From positions 1 to 14,039 of the forward strand of contig CALAHL010000380.1 of assembly GCA_937891725.1 (NCBI GenBank): a DNA stretch of 14,039 nucleotides, given 5' to 3'. Source of the stretch: an uncultured Rhodospirillaceae bacterium (GTDB lineage Bacteria > Pseudomonadota > Alphaproteobacteria > Thalassobaculales > Thalassobaculaceae). The translations under genes and the position numbers were made by a program. Under the pieces are notes generated by a model. The model was not told the DNA's origin. It saw nothing but the letters and a program-made list of their open reading frames with translations, and ran no database searches. This document shows, piece after piece, positions 6,772 through 13,927 of the stretch. How positions within the stretch are numbered: the stretch's first letter is position 1; each line of letters opens with the position of its first letter.

Positions 6772-8279
6772 CTAGTCGTCGAGGTCGACCCCGCTATCCC
6801 AGTTGTAGGTGATATAGTTGCCGGAGGCGTCGTAAACATATAGGTCCGGATCAAATAGCGTACCGCCTCCTGACGCCGATCCACGTGCCTCGATCACGAC
6901 TGTCTGCCCGGCGGTGAGAGTCGTCTCGAAAGCATCCCTATCGTACAGGCTGATTCGACCGGTCACGCTTTGATCCACGCCGACGTAACCGGTCGTGGAG
7001 ATTGATGCCGGCAGATCGCTAGACCCCTCTGACACGGCTGCGCGCGTGGTGGTCGGTGTGGTTGTGACGACCTCAGTGCTGCCACCAGTCGACCGTCCCT
7101 CGGAGTGACCATATTGAATATAATGTCTAGTCGCCGCGTCCGCATCACTGCCGAATGCCGCTTGCAAATCGCCATTGGCAGCAAGGTAGGCGGCACCGTC
7201 AAAACTGACCCAGCGCCCTTCTGCTTCGCCGCTGCTCAAATAGTGAATTGCACCTAAAGCCCGGTCCACGCCGAAAGCGGCCATCAGGTCGGCGTGAGAG
7301 GCGATGTACTCCAGGCCGTCGAAGGCTACGTCCCGACCTTCCCAAGTCCCGGTATTAATCAGGTGGTCCCGCGCCGCGCCTGCATTGAGACCGAATGCCG
7401 CCACAAGATCGTCATAGGAGGCAAGATACTCGAAGCCGCTGAAGTTAGGGTCAATATAGTTTGAGAACAGATACTCCACCGATCCGGAGTGCGTGTGCAG
7501 AAAGTAGGTCGCGCTCGCGTCTGCCGGATCGGCAGCGGATCGAGGCCCGGCCCCGCCGAGTTGCAGCACGTCGACCGCCTCGTCATAGGTCAACCGTCGA
7601 TCCAGCACTGTTTCGGCATAGGCCTGCGCGGTCGCGACCGTGGCGGTGACCTGAGGAGCCGCAAAACTGGTTCCCCTGTCGCCATCGCCCGGAAAACTCT
7701 CACCGTCGGCCAAGACCACGATTTCGGTCGGGTTGTTGATGGAAAAGTCGCTCGGATTTCCCGCCCCGTCATGGCTGCCGACCGAGATCACATTCGACAG
7801 ACGTGCGGGGAAAAGTGCACTCTCGAGACCTGAGTGATCGCCGTAGTTCCCACTGGCGCCACGCCAATAATGCCGCGGGTCTCCAGGAGGTCGATCTGGG
7901 CGTCGATCGTCACGTTCGAATTGTACCCGGCCCAACTCATGTTCACGGCCCCGATCTTATAACCGGAATCGTGCAGGTTGATCAGTTGTGTGAGGGACGA
8001 ATTGACCGCGCTGTACAAAAAATACACACCGCTGTTGCTCGAGACCTGCATATCGATCCGTTCCAACTGGATATTGGTGAACTCGATAGCTGTCGCAACA
8101 GTCGTTCCACGGGACGTCGCACGCCCGCCGTCCGTTTCACTGTCGCCGGAGTAATAATCGTACTCAAAGGCGTTTGCGCCATAGACGGCCTCAAATTCAT
8201 CCGTCACGCCGCTATCTACAATCCCAACCGACCAAACGCCCACACCCACACCCTTGAACTCAACCCACGCAAAGAACAC
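6772..8279 (-). pseudogene. Degraded S8 subtilisin-family serine peptidase with 40-aa repeats and partial PPC-like tail
   Basis: Two overlapping frames make up one subtilase. The upstream frame (from GTG at 8279) has the Asp motif SVGIVDSGVT (Asp22) and the His-region motif, but as SRGTTVAT: the catalytic His of HGT is Arg (codon at 8111-8109). The downstream frame has the oxyanion Asn in SGNYGDHSG and the Ser motif DRGTSFAAPQV (Ser codon 7668-7666). The frames join inside 7851-7862, where one added base would restore the canonical VAASGN. After the catalytic domain come three 40-residue repeats, a Thr-rich linker, and the start of a PPC-like beta domain (DPDLYVYDASGNYITYNWDSG) that stops after DLDD, about halfway. 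No signal peptide, propeptide or good ribosome-binding site precedes 8279; an in-frame stop sits at 8351-8349. An intact version would be secreted. Decay is the simplest reading; a sequencing error would explain only the frameshift. Confidence 0.85.
7084..7443 (-). repeat. Three tandem 40-residue protein repeats
   Basis: Three consecutive 120-bp units encode repeats starting FSGFEYLASYDDLVAAFG, FDGLEYIASHADLMAAFG and FDGAAYLAANGDLQAAFG, each ending in (H)Y/L..G..EGR. The shared pattern is F-x-G-x-x-Y-[LI]-A-x-x-x-DL-x-AAFG, then A..H..., then EGR. The units are exactly equal in length and diverged in sequence. Similar repeats occur in secreted calcium-binding and peptidase proteins of alphaproteobacteria. 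Confidence 0.85.
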
Positions 8280-8351
8280 TAGGGCGTTTAATCCGTTTGG
8301 GTAACAGGCAGATCTAAAAGTTATTACGTGTAACTGAAAAAAATAGCCTCA

Positions 8352-9422
8352 TTACCCGCCCCAGGTGCGTTCCAGAACGCGCACCCAGTTGCGCCAGCAC
8401 AGTTTTTCCATCAGCGCATCATCGACACCATGTGCCCGCATCGCGTCACGCAGAGCCGGCAGACCGGCCACGTCTCCGATGCTTTGGGGGACCACCGCAC
8501 CATCGAAGTCTGAGCCGAACCCGACCCCATCCTCGCCGACATGTTCCAGCAGGTGATCGAGATGCCGCATCATATCGTCCAGCGGGGTGTCCGCCGACAT
8601 CTGACCGTCCGGACGCAGAAAACAGGTCGCGAAGTTGATCCCGACCATACCGTCGCTCTCGCGGACCGCAGCCAATTGCTTGTCCGTGAGATTGCGCGCG
8701 CTCGCACTGACCGCATGGGCATTCGAGTGAGTCGCCACCAGCGGCGCATCGCTCAGCCTCGCGACATCCCAGAACCCGGCCTCGTTGAGGTGCGAGAGGT
8801 CCAGCATGATCCGCTTGGCGTTGCAGACTCGCACAAGCTCCAGACCAAGATCGGTCAGCCCCGGTCCGGTATCCGGCGTGCTGGGAAACCTGAACGGCAC
8901 TCCGTGGCCGAAGATCGTCGGTCGGCTCCAGACCGGCCCGATCGAACGCAATCCGGCCTCGTACAGAACCTCAAGGGACCGAAACTCCGCATCGATCGCC
9001 TCCGCGCCTTCGATGTGAAGGATTGTGGCCAAGCGTCCGGCGTCGATACACTCCCGGATATCCGCGGCAGCCCGGCAGATTTTAACGGCCCCATCCGAGG
9101 CCGCCTCGATCTGCATCAGAATCCCCGCCATCTCCAGAGCGATCGGCAAGGCATCGCCGATTGGCAGAAGGTCGGGCAGCGGGATTTCATAGCTTTCGCC
9201 GGTCATGTCTTTGAAGCTCATCCCGTCCTTCTGCGGCGACGGCACGAAAACCGCGAAGAACCCGCCCCCGAACCCGCCCGCCCGCATTCGCGGCAGATCC
9301 AGATGCCCTTTGCCGTCACCGTCCAGAAACTGACGATGGGCGTCCGACGCGCCCTTGCGGTACAGCCTCAGCAGAACGTCATTGTGACCATCGAAAATAG
9401 GAGGCGTGGTCTGGCTGGTCAT
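8352..9422 (-). CDS. Membrane dipeptidase (renal dipeptidase family, M19)
   Basis: Binuclear zinc dipeptidase of family M19, 356 residues, the usual length. The family hydrolyses dipeptides, including some with a D-residue at the second position. Zinc and active-site residues are all visible: HND at 13-15 (FDGHNDVLL), Glu138 in LHIEGAEA, His211 in LDLSH, His232 in VATHSNAHAV, Arg243 in SARN, and Asp305 in GFGSDFDG. No signal peptide is seen, so it is probably cytoplasmic, as in many bacterial members. The ATG at 9422 has GGAG nine bases upstream; a long in-frame extension to about 10205 overlaps nnrU and is rejected. The ribosome-binding site lies in the 3' arm of an 8-bp hairpin. The gene follows nnrU by 47 bases on the same strand and may be cotranscribed with it. 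Confidence 0.95.
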   Translation of the reverse strand: MTSQTTPPIFDGHNDVLLRLYRKGASDAHRQFLDGDGKGHLDLPRMRAGGFGGGFFAVFVPSPQKDGMSFKDMTGESYEIPLPDLLPIGDALPIALEMAGILMQIEAASDGAVKICRAAADIRECIDAGRLATILHIEGAEAIDAEFRSLEVLYEAGLRSIGPVWSRPTIFGHGVPFRFPSTPDTGPGLTDLGLELVRVCNAKRIMLDLSHLNEAGFWDVARLSDAPLVATHSNAHAVSASARNLTDKQLAAVRESDGMVGINFATCFLRPDGQMSADTPLDDMMRHLDHLLEHVGEDGVGFGSDFDGAVVPQSIGDVAGLPALRDAMRAHGVDDALMEKLCWRNWVRVLERTWGG

Positions 9423-9427
9423 GGGAT

Positions 9428-9460
9428 CTGACTCCGGATGAGGTACGCGAGAGGAGTCAG
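9428..9460 (-). promoter_or_regulatory. Hairpin sequestering the dipeptidase ribosome-binding site
   Basis: In the nnrU-dipeptidase gap the mRNA would read CTGACTCC, 17 bases, GGAGTCAG: a perfect 8-bp stem. The 3' arm contains the GGAG at 9435-9432, the only good ribosome-binding site for the ATG at 9422. Folding would hide it. On the plus strand the stem is followed by four T, but no plus-strand gene ends here, so a terminator is unlikely. Confidence 0.45.
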
Positions 9461-9469
9461 TTTTCCACG

Positions 9470-10180
9470 TCACATCGGATGCGGCCAGACCCCGGCAAAG
9501 AATGGGTGTGCGCCGTAGAGGGCACCCCAGAGCACCACGCCGCCCAAAAGCCGTTTCCAACCGATCCCGGCCCAATCGATCGTGGTCCGGTTTTCGATCG
9601 CGGCCTGAAACGGGATTACCGAGGTTGTGAGAGCCACCGGACCCCAGGCACCTTCGTCCCCAACCTCCTTGAGCTTGCGACGCTGCTTGCCGTCGATCGA
9701 AAACATGCCCGCGAACGACAGCACCGCCATCGACCCGAACAGCACGATCGAGGCGAGGTCTCCCTTGGTCGCCAGGTGCGCCAGCGCCCACAACCCGGTC
9801 CCCCACAGAAACGGGTGACGGGTGACCGTTACAATTCCACGCACCGGGTTCGGTTCGGCCAGAACCGCCTCGCCGCCAACGGCGGTTGGACTCCTTGTTG
9901 TGACCCCTGCGACCAGAAACAGGCAAGCCAGCGGCATCAGCAGGTTCGGCACCCAGCGGGTCCAGGGCATCGGGGCCCACACCTCCAGCGCGGGTGCGTC
10001 GCCATAGGCGATCACCGTCCAGACCAAAGCGGCCAACATGACCAGAGAATAGATGCCACGAAACGCCTCTTCGCCGATCCGCCCGACAAGCGGCTGCCGC
10101 AGCGCCCAGGAACTCAATAAAAAATGCCCGCCGACAAAGGCAAGCACCCCGCCGATCACTGCGTCGATGGATCCGAACAT
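9470..10180 (-). CDS. NnrU family membrane protein
   Basis: Integral membrane protein of the NnrU family, 236 residues, with about six hydrophobic segments (near 5-25, 43-60, 78-92, 123-138, 143-160, 210-228). The diagnostic block is NPVRGIVTVTRHPFLWG at 111-127, whose RHP resembles the isoprenylcysteine methyltransferase/NnrU core. NnrU was named from nitrite/nitric oxide reduction loci, but no denitrification genes are present here and the same family includes carotenoid-isomerase-like proteins, so no specific reaction is assigned. The ATG at 10180 has no strong ribosome-binding site. It is divergent from the DUF3253 gene with only 41 bases between starts, so any promoters overlap. Confidence 0.88.
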   Translation of the reverse strand: MFGSIDAVIGGVLAFVGGHFLLSSWALRQPLVGRIGEEAFRGIYSLVMLAALVWTVIAYGDAPALEVWAPMPWTRWVPNLLMPLACLFLVAGVTTRSPTAVGGEAVLAEPNPVRGIVTVTRHPFLWGTGLWALAHLATKGDLASIVLFGSMAVLSFAGMFSIDGKQRRKLKEVGDEGAWGPVALTTSVIPFQAAIENRTTIDWAGIGWKRLLGGVVLWGALYGAHPFFAGVWPHPM

Positions 10181-10221
10181 CTGGTGCTGCCCCGCGCCTC
10201 TTCACCCGCTATGCTGGGGAT

Positions 10222-10539
10222 ATGGACAAAGACACACACAGCGACAACCCCGAAACCGAATCCGTGGCGTCCGTCCCGGACACGGCACTTCTACAGGGCA
10301 AGATCCTGGAGTTGTGTCGGGAGCGGGAAGCCGGAAAATCCATCTGCCCCTCGGAAGTCGCCCGCGCGATGGGCGGGGACCCGAATGACGGCGCCACCTG
10401 GCGCCCCTTGATGCGCGCCGTCCGCAAGGCCGCCGCCGATTTGCAGGACCAGGGCCGCATTACCGTTCTGCGCAAGGGCAAGCCGGTCGATATCCGCACG
10501 GTCAAGGGCGTCATCCGTCTGGCTTTGCCCAACGCGTGA
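10222..10539 (+). CDS. DUF3253 small winged-helix-like protein
   Basis: Small soluble protein of 105 residues. From about residue 24 it matches the DUF3253 pattern: ILELCREREAGKSICPSEVARAMGG, then WRPLMRAVRKAAADLQDQGRI, and the terminal KGKPVDIRTVKGVIRLAL. The predicted helix-helix-helix-strand layout suggests a winged-helix fold, possibly nucleic-acid binding, but the family has no assigned function. The first 22 residues are polar and probably disordered. The ATG at 10222 has GGGG a few bases upstream. It is divergent from nnrU and ends 24 bases before the folD stop (convergent). In other genomes such genes often sit beside DUF2256 or photolyase-linked genes, which are absent here. Confidence 0.85.
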   Translation: MDKDTHSDNPETESVASVPDTALLQGKILELCREREAGKSICPSEVARAMGGDPNDGATWRPLMRAVRKAAADLQDQGRITVLRKGKPVDIRTVKGVIRLALPNA

Positions 10540-10563
10540 ACCGCAGACAGGGACGCAGCGGCC

Positions 10564-11499
10564 TTACATCTCCGGAACAGCAACTCCGCGACGGCGGCAC
10601 GCCGCCTCGACCGTGTTGCGGAGCAGACAGGCGATGGTCATGGGGCCAACGCCACCGGGCACCGGGGTGATCGCGCCGGCCACCGCCAACGCTTCGTCGA
10701 ATGCCACGTCGCCAACCAGCCGGGTTTTGCCCTCACCCTGCTCCGGTGCCGGGACCCGGTTGATCCCGACATCGATCACAACCGCACCCGGCTTGATCCA
10801 GTCACCGCGGACCATTTCCGGGCGGCCGACCGCGGCGATCAGGATATCGGCCTGACGGCACATGGCCGGCAGGTCGGCCGTGCGGGAATGCGCAATGGTC
10901 ACCGTCGCATTGGCGCCGAGCAGAAGCTGCGCCATCGGCTTTCCGACGATATTTGACCGTCCGACCACAACCGCGTGCTTGCCGGACAAATCCCCCAGCC
11001 GATCCTGCAGAAGCAACAGGCAACCGAGCGGCGTGCAGGGCACCAACGCGGCCCCACCGGTAGCCAAGCGTCCCGCATTGATCACGTGAAACCCGTCGAC
11101 ATCCTTCGCCGGGTCGATCGCGTCCAGCACCGACTGGGCGTCGATTTGTTTCGGAAGCGGAAGCTGGACCAGAATTCCGTCGACATCGTCATCGGCATTC
11201 AAGTCTGCGATCAGGGTCAACAGCGTGTCCTGATCCGTCCTCGCATCGAGCTTGTGCTCGATCGACCGCATACCCGTCTCCTGGGTCTGCTTTCCTTTGT
11301 TGCGCACATAAACCTGACTTGCCGGATCCTCACCGACCAGAACCACGGCAAGGCCCGGCGTGAATCCACCCATGAAACCCTGCGCACCCGACACCGTCGA
11401 GACCGCGCGCGCCACCCGCTCCCGCAAGCCTGCGGCAAAGGCTTTGCCATCGATCACCTTCTCGGCGCCGGACTGGCCAGGTTGGGATATGCCACTCAT
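10564..11499 (-). CDS. folD: Bifunctional methylenetetrahydrofolate dehydrogenase/methenyltetrahydrofolate cyclohydrolase
   Basis: Cytoplasmic enzyme of one-carbon metabolism that oxidises 5,10-methylene-THF with NADP and hydrolyses 5,10-methenyl-THF to 10-formyl-THF. With the start used here it has 311 residues, slightly above the usual 280-300. Catalytic YVRNK (Tyr64, Lys68), VQLPLP at 111-116, the dinucleotide loop GRSNIVGKP at 180-188, DVGIN, and TPVPGGVGPMT at 278-288 are intact. An ATG at 11520 overlaps the DUF167 stop as ATGA but has no ribosome-binding site; the in-frame ATG at 11499 has GGGAG six bases upstream and is preferred. It is last in the yggT-DUF167-folD operon. No terminator was seen in the 24-base convergent gap. 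Confidence 0.96.
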   Translation of the reverse strand: MSGISQPGQSGAEKVIDGKAFAAGLRERVARAVSTVSGAQGFMGGFTPGLAVVLVGEDPASQVYVRNKGKQTQETGMRSIEHKLDARTDQDTLLTLIADLNADDDVDGILVQLPLPKQIDAQSVLDAIDPAKDVDGFHVINAGRLATGGAALVPCTPLGCLLLLQDRLGDLSGKHAVVVGRSNIVGKPMAQLLLGANATVTIAHSRTADLPAMCRQADILIAAVGRPEMVRGDWIKPGAVVIDVGINRVPAPEQGEGKTRLVGDVAFDEALAVAGAITPVPGGVGPMTIACLLRNTVEAACRRRGVAVPEM

Positions 11500-11516
11500 T
11501 CTGATCTCCCGCGGGC

Positions 11517-11837
11517 TCATGAGGATGGGTCTATGTCGGAGAGAATGCGGGCCCGCACGCCCTCCGGATCATCGGTTTGAATTTCCAGAATCTTGCGCCG
11601 GTCCGTCGCCCCCCGGATCACTTCAAAGGCCGACTTTGCAAGCTTCCAGCGTTTCGCCAACAGGGCAATCACCGCCGCGTTGGCCTTGCCGTCCTCGGGC
11701 ACCACGGTCACGGACACCTGCAACACTGCGAGACCGGCCGGATCAATCACAACACCACGAACCCGATCCGCCGACGCATTGGGCGTGACCTTCACGGCGA
11801 GCCGCAAACCACCCGGCACGCGGCGTACCGGAGACAT
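11517..11837 (-). CDS. DUF167 (YggU) family protein
   Basis: Small soluble protein of 106 residues, a typical DUF167/YggU length. It shows the family pattern: LRLAVKVTPNASADRV, then VVPEDGKANAAVIALLAKRW near residues 45-64, and VIRGATDRRKILEI near 73-86. Structures of the family are known but the function is not. The ATG at 11837 has AGAGG seven bases upstream. The start lies 12 bases after the yggT stop and the end overlaps an alternative folD start by four bases, so the three genes are almost certainly one transcript. The yggT-yggU pairing is widespread in bacteria. Confidence 0.93.
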   Translation of the reverse strand: MSPVRRVPGGLRLAVKVTPNASADRVRGVVIDPAGLAVLQVSVTVVPEDGKANAAVIALLAKRWKLAKSAFEVIRGATDRRKILEIQTDDPEGVRARILSDIDPSS

Positions 11838-11849
11838 CGACGTTGCCTC

Positions 11850-12137
11850 TTACCGCAGGCCCGACGTCAGCTCGACCAAAAGCCGGAATCCGAATTGCAG
11901 TCCCAACATCAGGATGATCGGCGAGATATCGATGCCGCCGAGGTTGGGCATGATATTCCGGATCGGTGTCAGCAACGGCTCAAACAGCCGCGACAGGAAC
12001 CCCATCACCACTTGAACCACTTTGTTGTACGCGTTGATCACCCCAAACTTCACCAAGAGATCAATGATGATGTAGATGACCAATCCCCAGGTCAGAAGCT
12101 GAATAATCTGGGCGATCAGCCAGATAACCGCATCCAT
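11850..12137 (-). CDS. YggT family membrane protein
   Basis: Integral membrane protein of 95 residues with two hydrophobic segments (about 6-29 and 70-92) flanking the conserved block FLSRLFEPLLTPIRNIMPNLGGIDISPI, which is the YggT signature. A single YggT unit, as in most alphaproteobacteria; enterobacterial members have two. A role in osmotic tolerance or in cell division/envelope has been proposed for relatives, not shown for this type. GGAGGA lies nine bases upstream of the ATG. It heads the operon with DUF167 and folD. Upstream are 252 bases shared with the divergent kinase gene, with no convincing minus-strand promoter visible. Confidence 0.93.
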   Translation of the reverse strand: MDAVIWLIAQIIQLLTWGLVIYIIIDLLVKFGVINAYNKVVQVVMGFLSRLFEPLLTPIRNIMPNLGGIDISPIILMLGLQFGFRLLVELTSGLR

Positions 12138-12283
12138 CGTTCGTCATCCTCCACTCGCGGGGCGGGTTTGCTGATGAGCAAACTAGCGTTACGACGTGCT
12201 CTGAACAAGGTCGCGTTTTGGCGCAGAAGGCGCGCGACCAAGGCCCGACAGACCTGAGTGAGAACACCATTGTTAGGCGGAAT

Positions 12284-12300
12284 TTGCGCCTATACCGCAA
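12284..12300. repeat. Short inverted repeat in the yggT/kinase intergenic region
   Basis: TTGCG and CGCAA flank a 7-base AT-containing centre, about 35 bases upstream of the kinase -10 box. The spacing fits a possible regulator site, but 5-bp arms occur by chance often. The rest of the 252-base gap shows only the kinase -10 box and ribosome-binding site. Confidence 0.2.
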
Positions 12301-12334
12301 ACGTGTTGGGAGAGACCTATATGAGCGGTTAAGC

Positions 12335-12340
12335 TATAAT
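12335..12340 (+). promoter_or_regulatory. Candidate -10 box for the histidine kinase gene
   Basis: A perfect TATAAT lies 50 bases upstream of the GTG start, giving a leader of about 43 bases. The hexamer 17 bases further upstream, GAGACC, is a poor -35 box (3 of 6), so the promoter may need an activator or be weak. Confidence 0.4.
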
Positions 12341-12389
12341 CATCGCGTTCCGGCAAAGACCCTTTCGGACAGAGTTAAGGACTGATCCC

Positions 12390-13592
12390 GTGTCAAAGAC
12401 CCCACCGGATACTGTAAATCCGGATGCTGCCAACAGACCAACGCCAGAGACCGCCGCAACCTCTCTGCGGGTTGAGGCTCTGTTCGACGCTCTCGCCGCA
12501 ATGGACGTCGCAGTGGTGCTCTACGATGCCGAGGACCGGATAGCCCTGGTCAGCCCACTCTATGTCGACATGTTTCCGGAGGAGCGACCTGTCCTCATTC
12601 CCGGCACGCCCTATGCCGATACGCTCCGCTATTTCGCAGCCGCCAACGATCGGGTGCAAGCCTTGGGGCATGGGTCGATGGAGGCTTACCTGGCGGCCGA
12701 ACTCAAACGCCATCACACGCCCTATATCCGTCAGGTCTATCAGCGGATGGACGGACGGTGGGTGGAAGCCCGGAAGATCCCTATGCCCGGAGGTGGCATC
12801 GCCGGCCTGTGGCGGGACATCACCGCTCAGAAAACCGTCGAACTTCAATTGTCCGAAGCCAAGGAACTGGCGGAGGCGGCCAATCAGGCAAAGTCCGATT
12901 TTCTGGCACTGATGAGCCATGAGCTTAGAACACCGCTGACTGCGATCATTGGATTCGCCGACCTCCTGGGGAAGCCGCACTCGCCACCTGAGGCCGCCCA
13001 ACGGATCGAATACGCCAATGTCATCGCTCAGAGCGGCCGGGACCTGCTCAGCGCGATCAACGATGTCCTGGATCTGACGCGGATTGGGGCCGGACACGGC
13101 ACGCTGGAGCGTGTGGCGGTCGATTTAAACGCTGTCTTCCAGCAGGTCGTGCGCGGCCTTGCAGAGACCGACACAACGAGAAACGTGCGGATAGAAGCCG
13201 AGATCGACGGCCCCCTCCCCGCCTTCGTCGCCGACATCAAAGTCCTGCGCCGCATGGTCAGCCATCTGCTGACCAATGCGATCACGGCGTCCGGTGCCAG
13301 CGGCCTCGTCCGGTTGATCGGCCAGCCTATGCCTCTGGACTATGGTCCCGGAGTGGCGATCACCGTCGAAGACACAGGATCCGGCATAGATCCCAAAGAT
13401 CTGGCGCGCGCCGGTGAGCCGTTCCTACAGATCGGACCTGAACATCGCGACGTTCGCAAGCGCCACAGCGGCGGATTGGGGCTTGGACTGCCTCTGGTAA
13501 AAGCGATGGCCGAGCTTCACGGCGGCCGTTTCACATTGGACTCGGCGCCGGGTCAAAAAACCACCGCCCGGATCATCCTGCCGGCCGGCTGA
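12390..13592 (+). CDS. PAS-domain sensor histidine kinase (orphan)
   Basis: Two-component sensor kinase of 400 residues without any transmembrane segment, so probably cytoplasmic. Domains: a PAS_7-like sensor at about 28-148 (VVLYDAEDRIALVSPLY, ending WRDITAQK), a HisKA dimerisation domain with FLALMSHELRTPL and the phosphorylated His177, and an HATPase domain with an N-box HLLTNAI (Asn296, first Asn replaced by His292), G1 box VEDTGSGID at 326-334, and G2 GGLGLGLPLVKAMAELHGG at 361-379. The GTG start at 12390 has AAGGA eight bases upstream. No response regulator is adjacent, so the partner is unknown. The PAS_7 kind often forms the N-terminus of alphaproteobacterial kinases that sense through a cofactor or small ligand; no cofactor residues can be assigned. 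Confidence 0.94.
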   Translation: MSKTPPDTVNPDAANRPTPETAATSLRVEALFDALAAMDVAVVLYDAEDRIALVSPLYVDMFPEERPVLIPGTPYADTLRYFAAANDRVQALGHGSMEAYLAAELKRHHTPYIRQVYQRMDGRWVEARKIPMPGGGIAGLWRDITAQKTVELQLSEAKELAEAANQAKSDFLALMSHELRTPLTAIIGFADLLGKPHSPPEAAQRIEYANVIAQSGRDLLSAINDVLDLTRIGAGHGTLERVAVDLNAVFQQVVRGLAETDTTRNVRIEAEIDGPLPAFVADIKVLRRMVSHLLTNAITASGASGLVRLIGQPMPLDYGPGVAITVEDTGSGIDPKDLARAGEPFLQIGPEHRDVRKRHSGGLGLGLPLVKAMAELHGGRFTLDSAPGQKTTARIILPAG

Positions 13593-13622
13593 GTCCCGAG
13601 CACCGGCGCGTTTCAAACGATC

Positions 13623-13639
13623 GGATCGGCTCACGATCC
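13623..13639. repeat. 6-bp inverted repeat between the kinase gene and the tRNA promoter
   Basis: GGATCG and CGATCC flank the loop GCTCA, 31 bases after the kinase stop and four bases before the candidate tRNA -35 box. With no T-tract it is a poor intrinsic terminator; it may be a weak transcription barrier or an operator. Confidence 0.25.
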
Positions 13640-13642
13640 CCC

Positions 13643-13671
13643 TTGCGCGCCAGAACCGATCTCACTATCTT
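13643..13671 (+). promoter_or_regulatory. Candidate tRNA-Ala promoter
   Basis: TTGCGC (13643-13648) and TATCTT (13666-13671) are exactly 17 bases apart, matching 3 of 6 and 4 of 6 consensus bases. Transcription would start near 13678, about 43 bases before the mature tRNA 5' end. Confidence 0.35.
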
Positions 13672-13720
13672 CCGCGCACTTCGGAGACGTGATCACAGGA
13701 TCCGCTCCGCCCGGCACGGT

Positions 13721-13796
<76 letters not shown>

Positions 13797-13842
13797 ATAA
13801 AATCAATGGTTTACGTGTGTTTTAGGGCATTTATTGCCAAAG

Positions 13843-13871
13843 AAACCTGTTAAGTTTCACTTAACAGGTTT
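13843..13871 (+). terminator. Strong 12-bp hairpin downstream of the tRNA, possible terminator
   Basis: AAACCTGTTAAG and CTTAACAGGTTT form a perfect 12-bp stem with loop TTTCA, and the right arm runs into four T (13869-13872). It starts 46 bases after the tRNA end and could end the tRNA transcript, although the stem is AT-rich and the T-tract short. It could instead be a recombination-site or operator structure of a neighbouring element. Confidence 0.45.
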
Positions 13872-13927
13872 TCGGTTGCCCAGATTTTGTGAATGACACT
13901 GACATCTATAGAAATTAGACTCAGGAC

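Noticed and set aside
9423..10205. Upstream extension of the dipeptidase to 10205
   Set aside because: It lies in another frame of nnrU and has no dipeptidase similarity; the family N-terminus starts at 9422.
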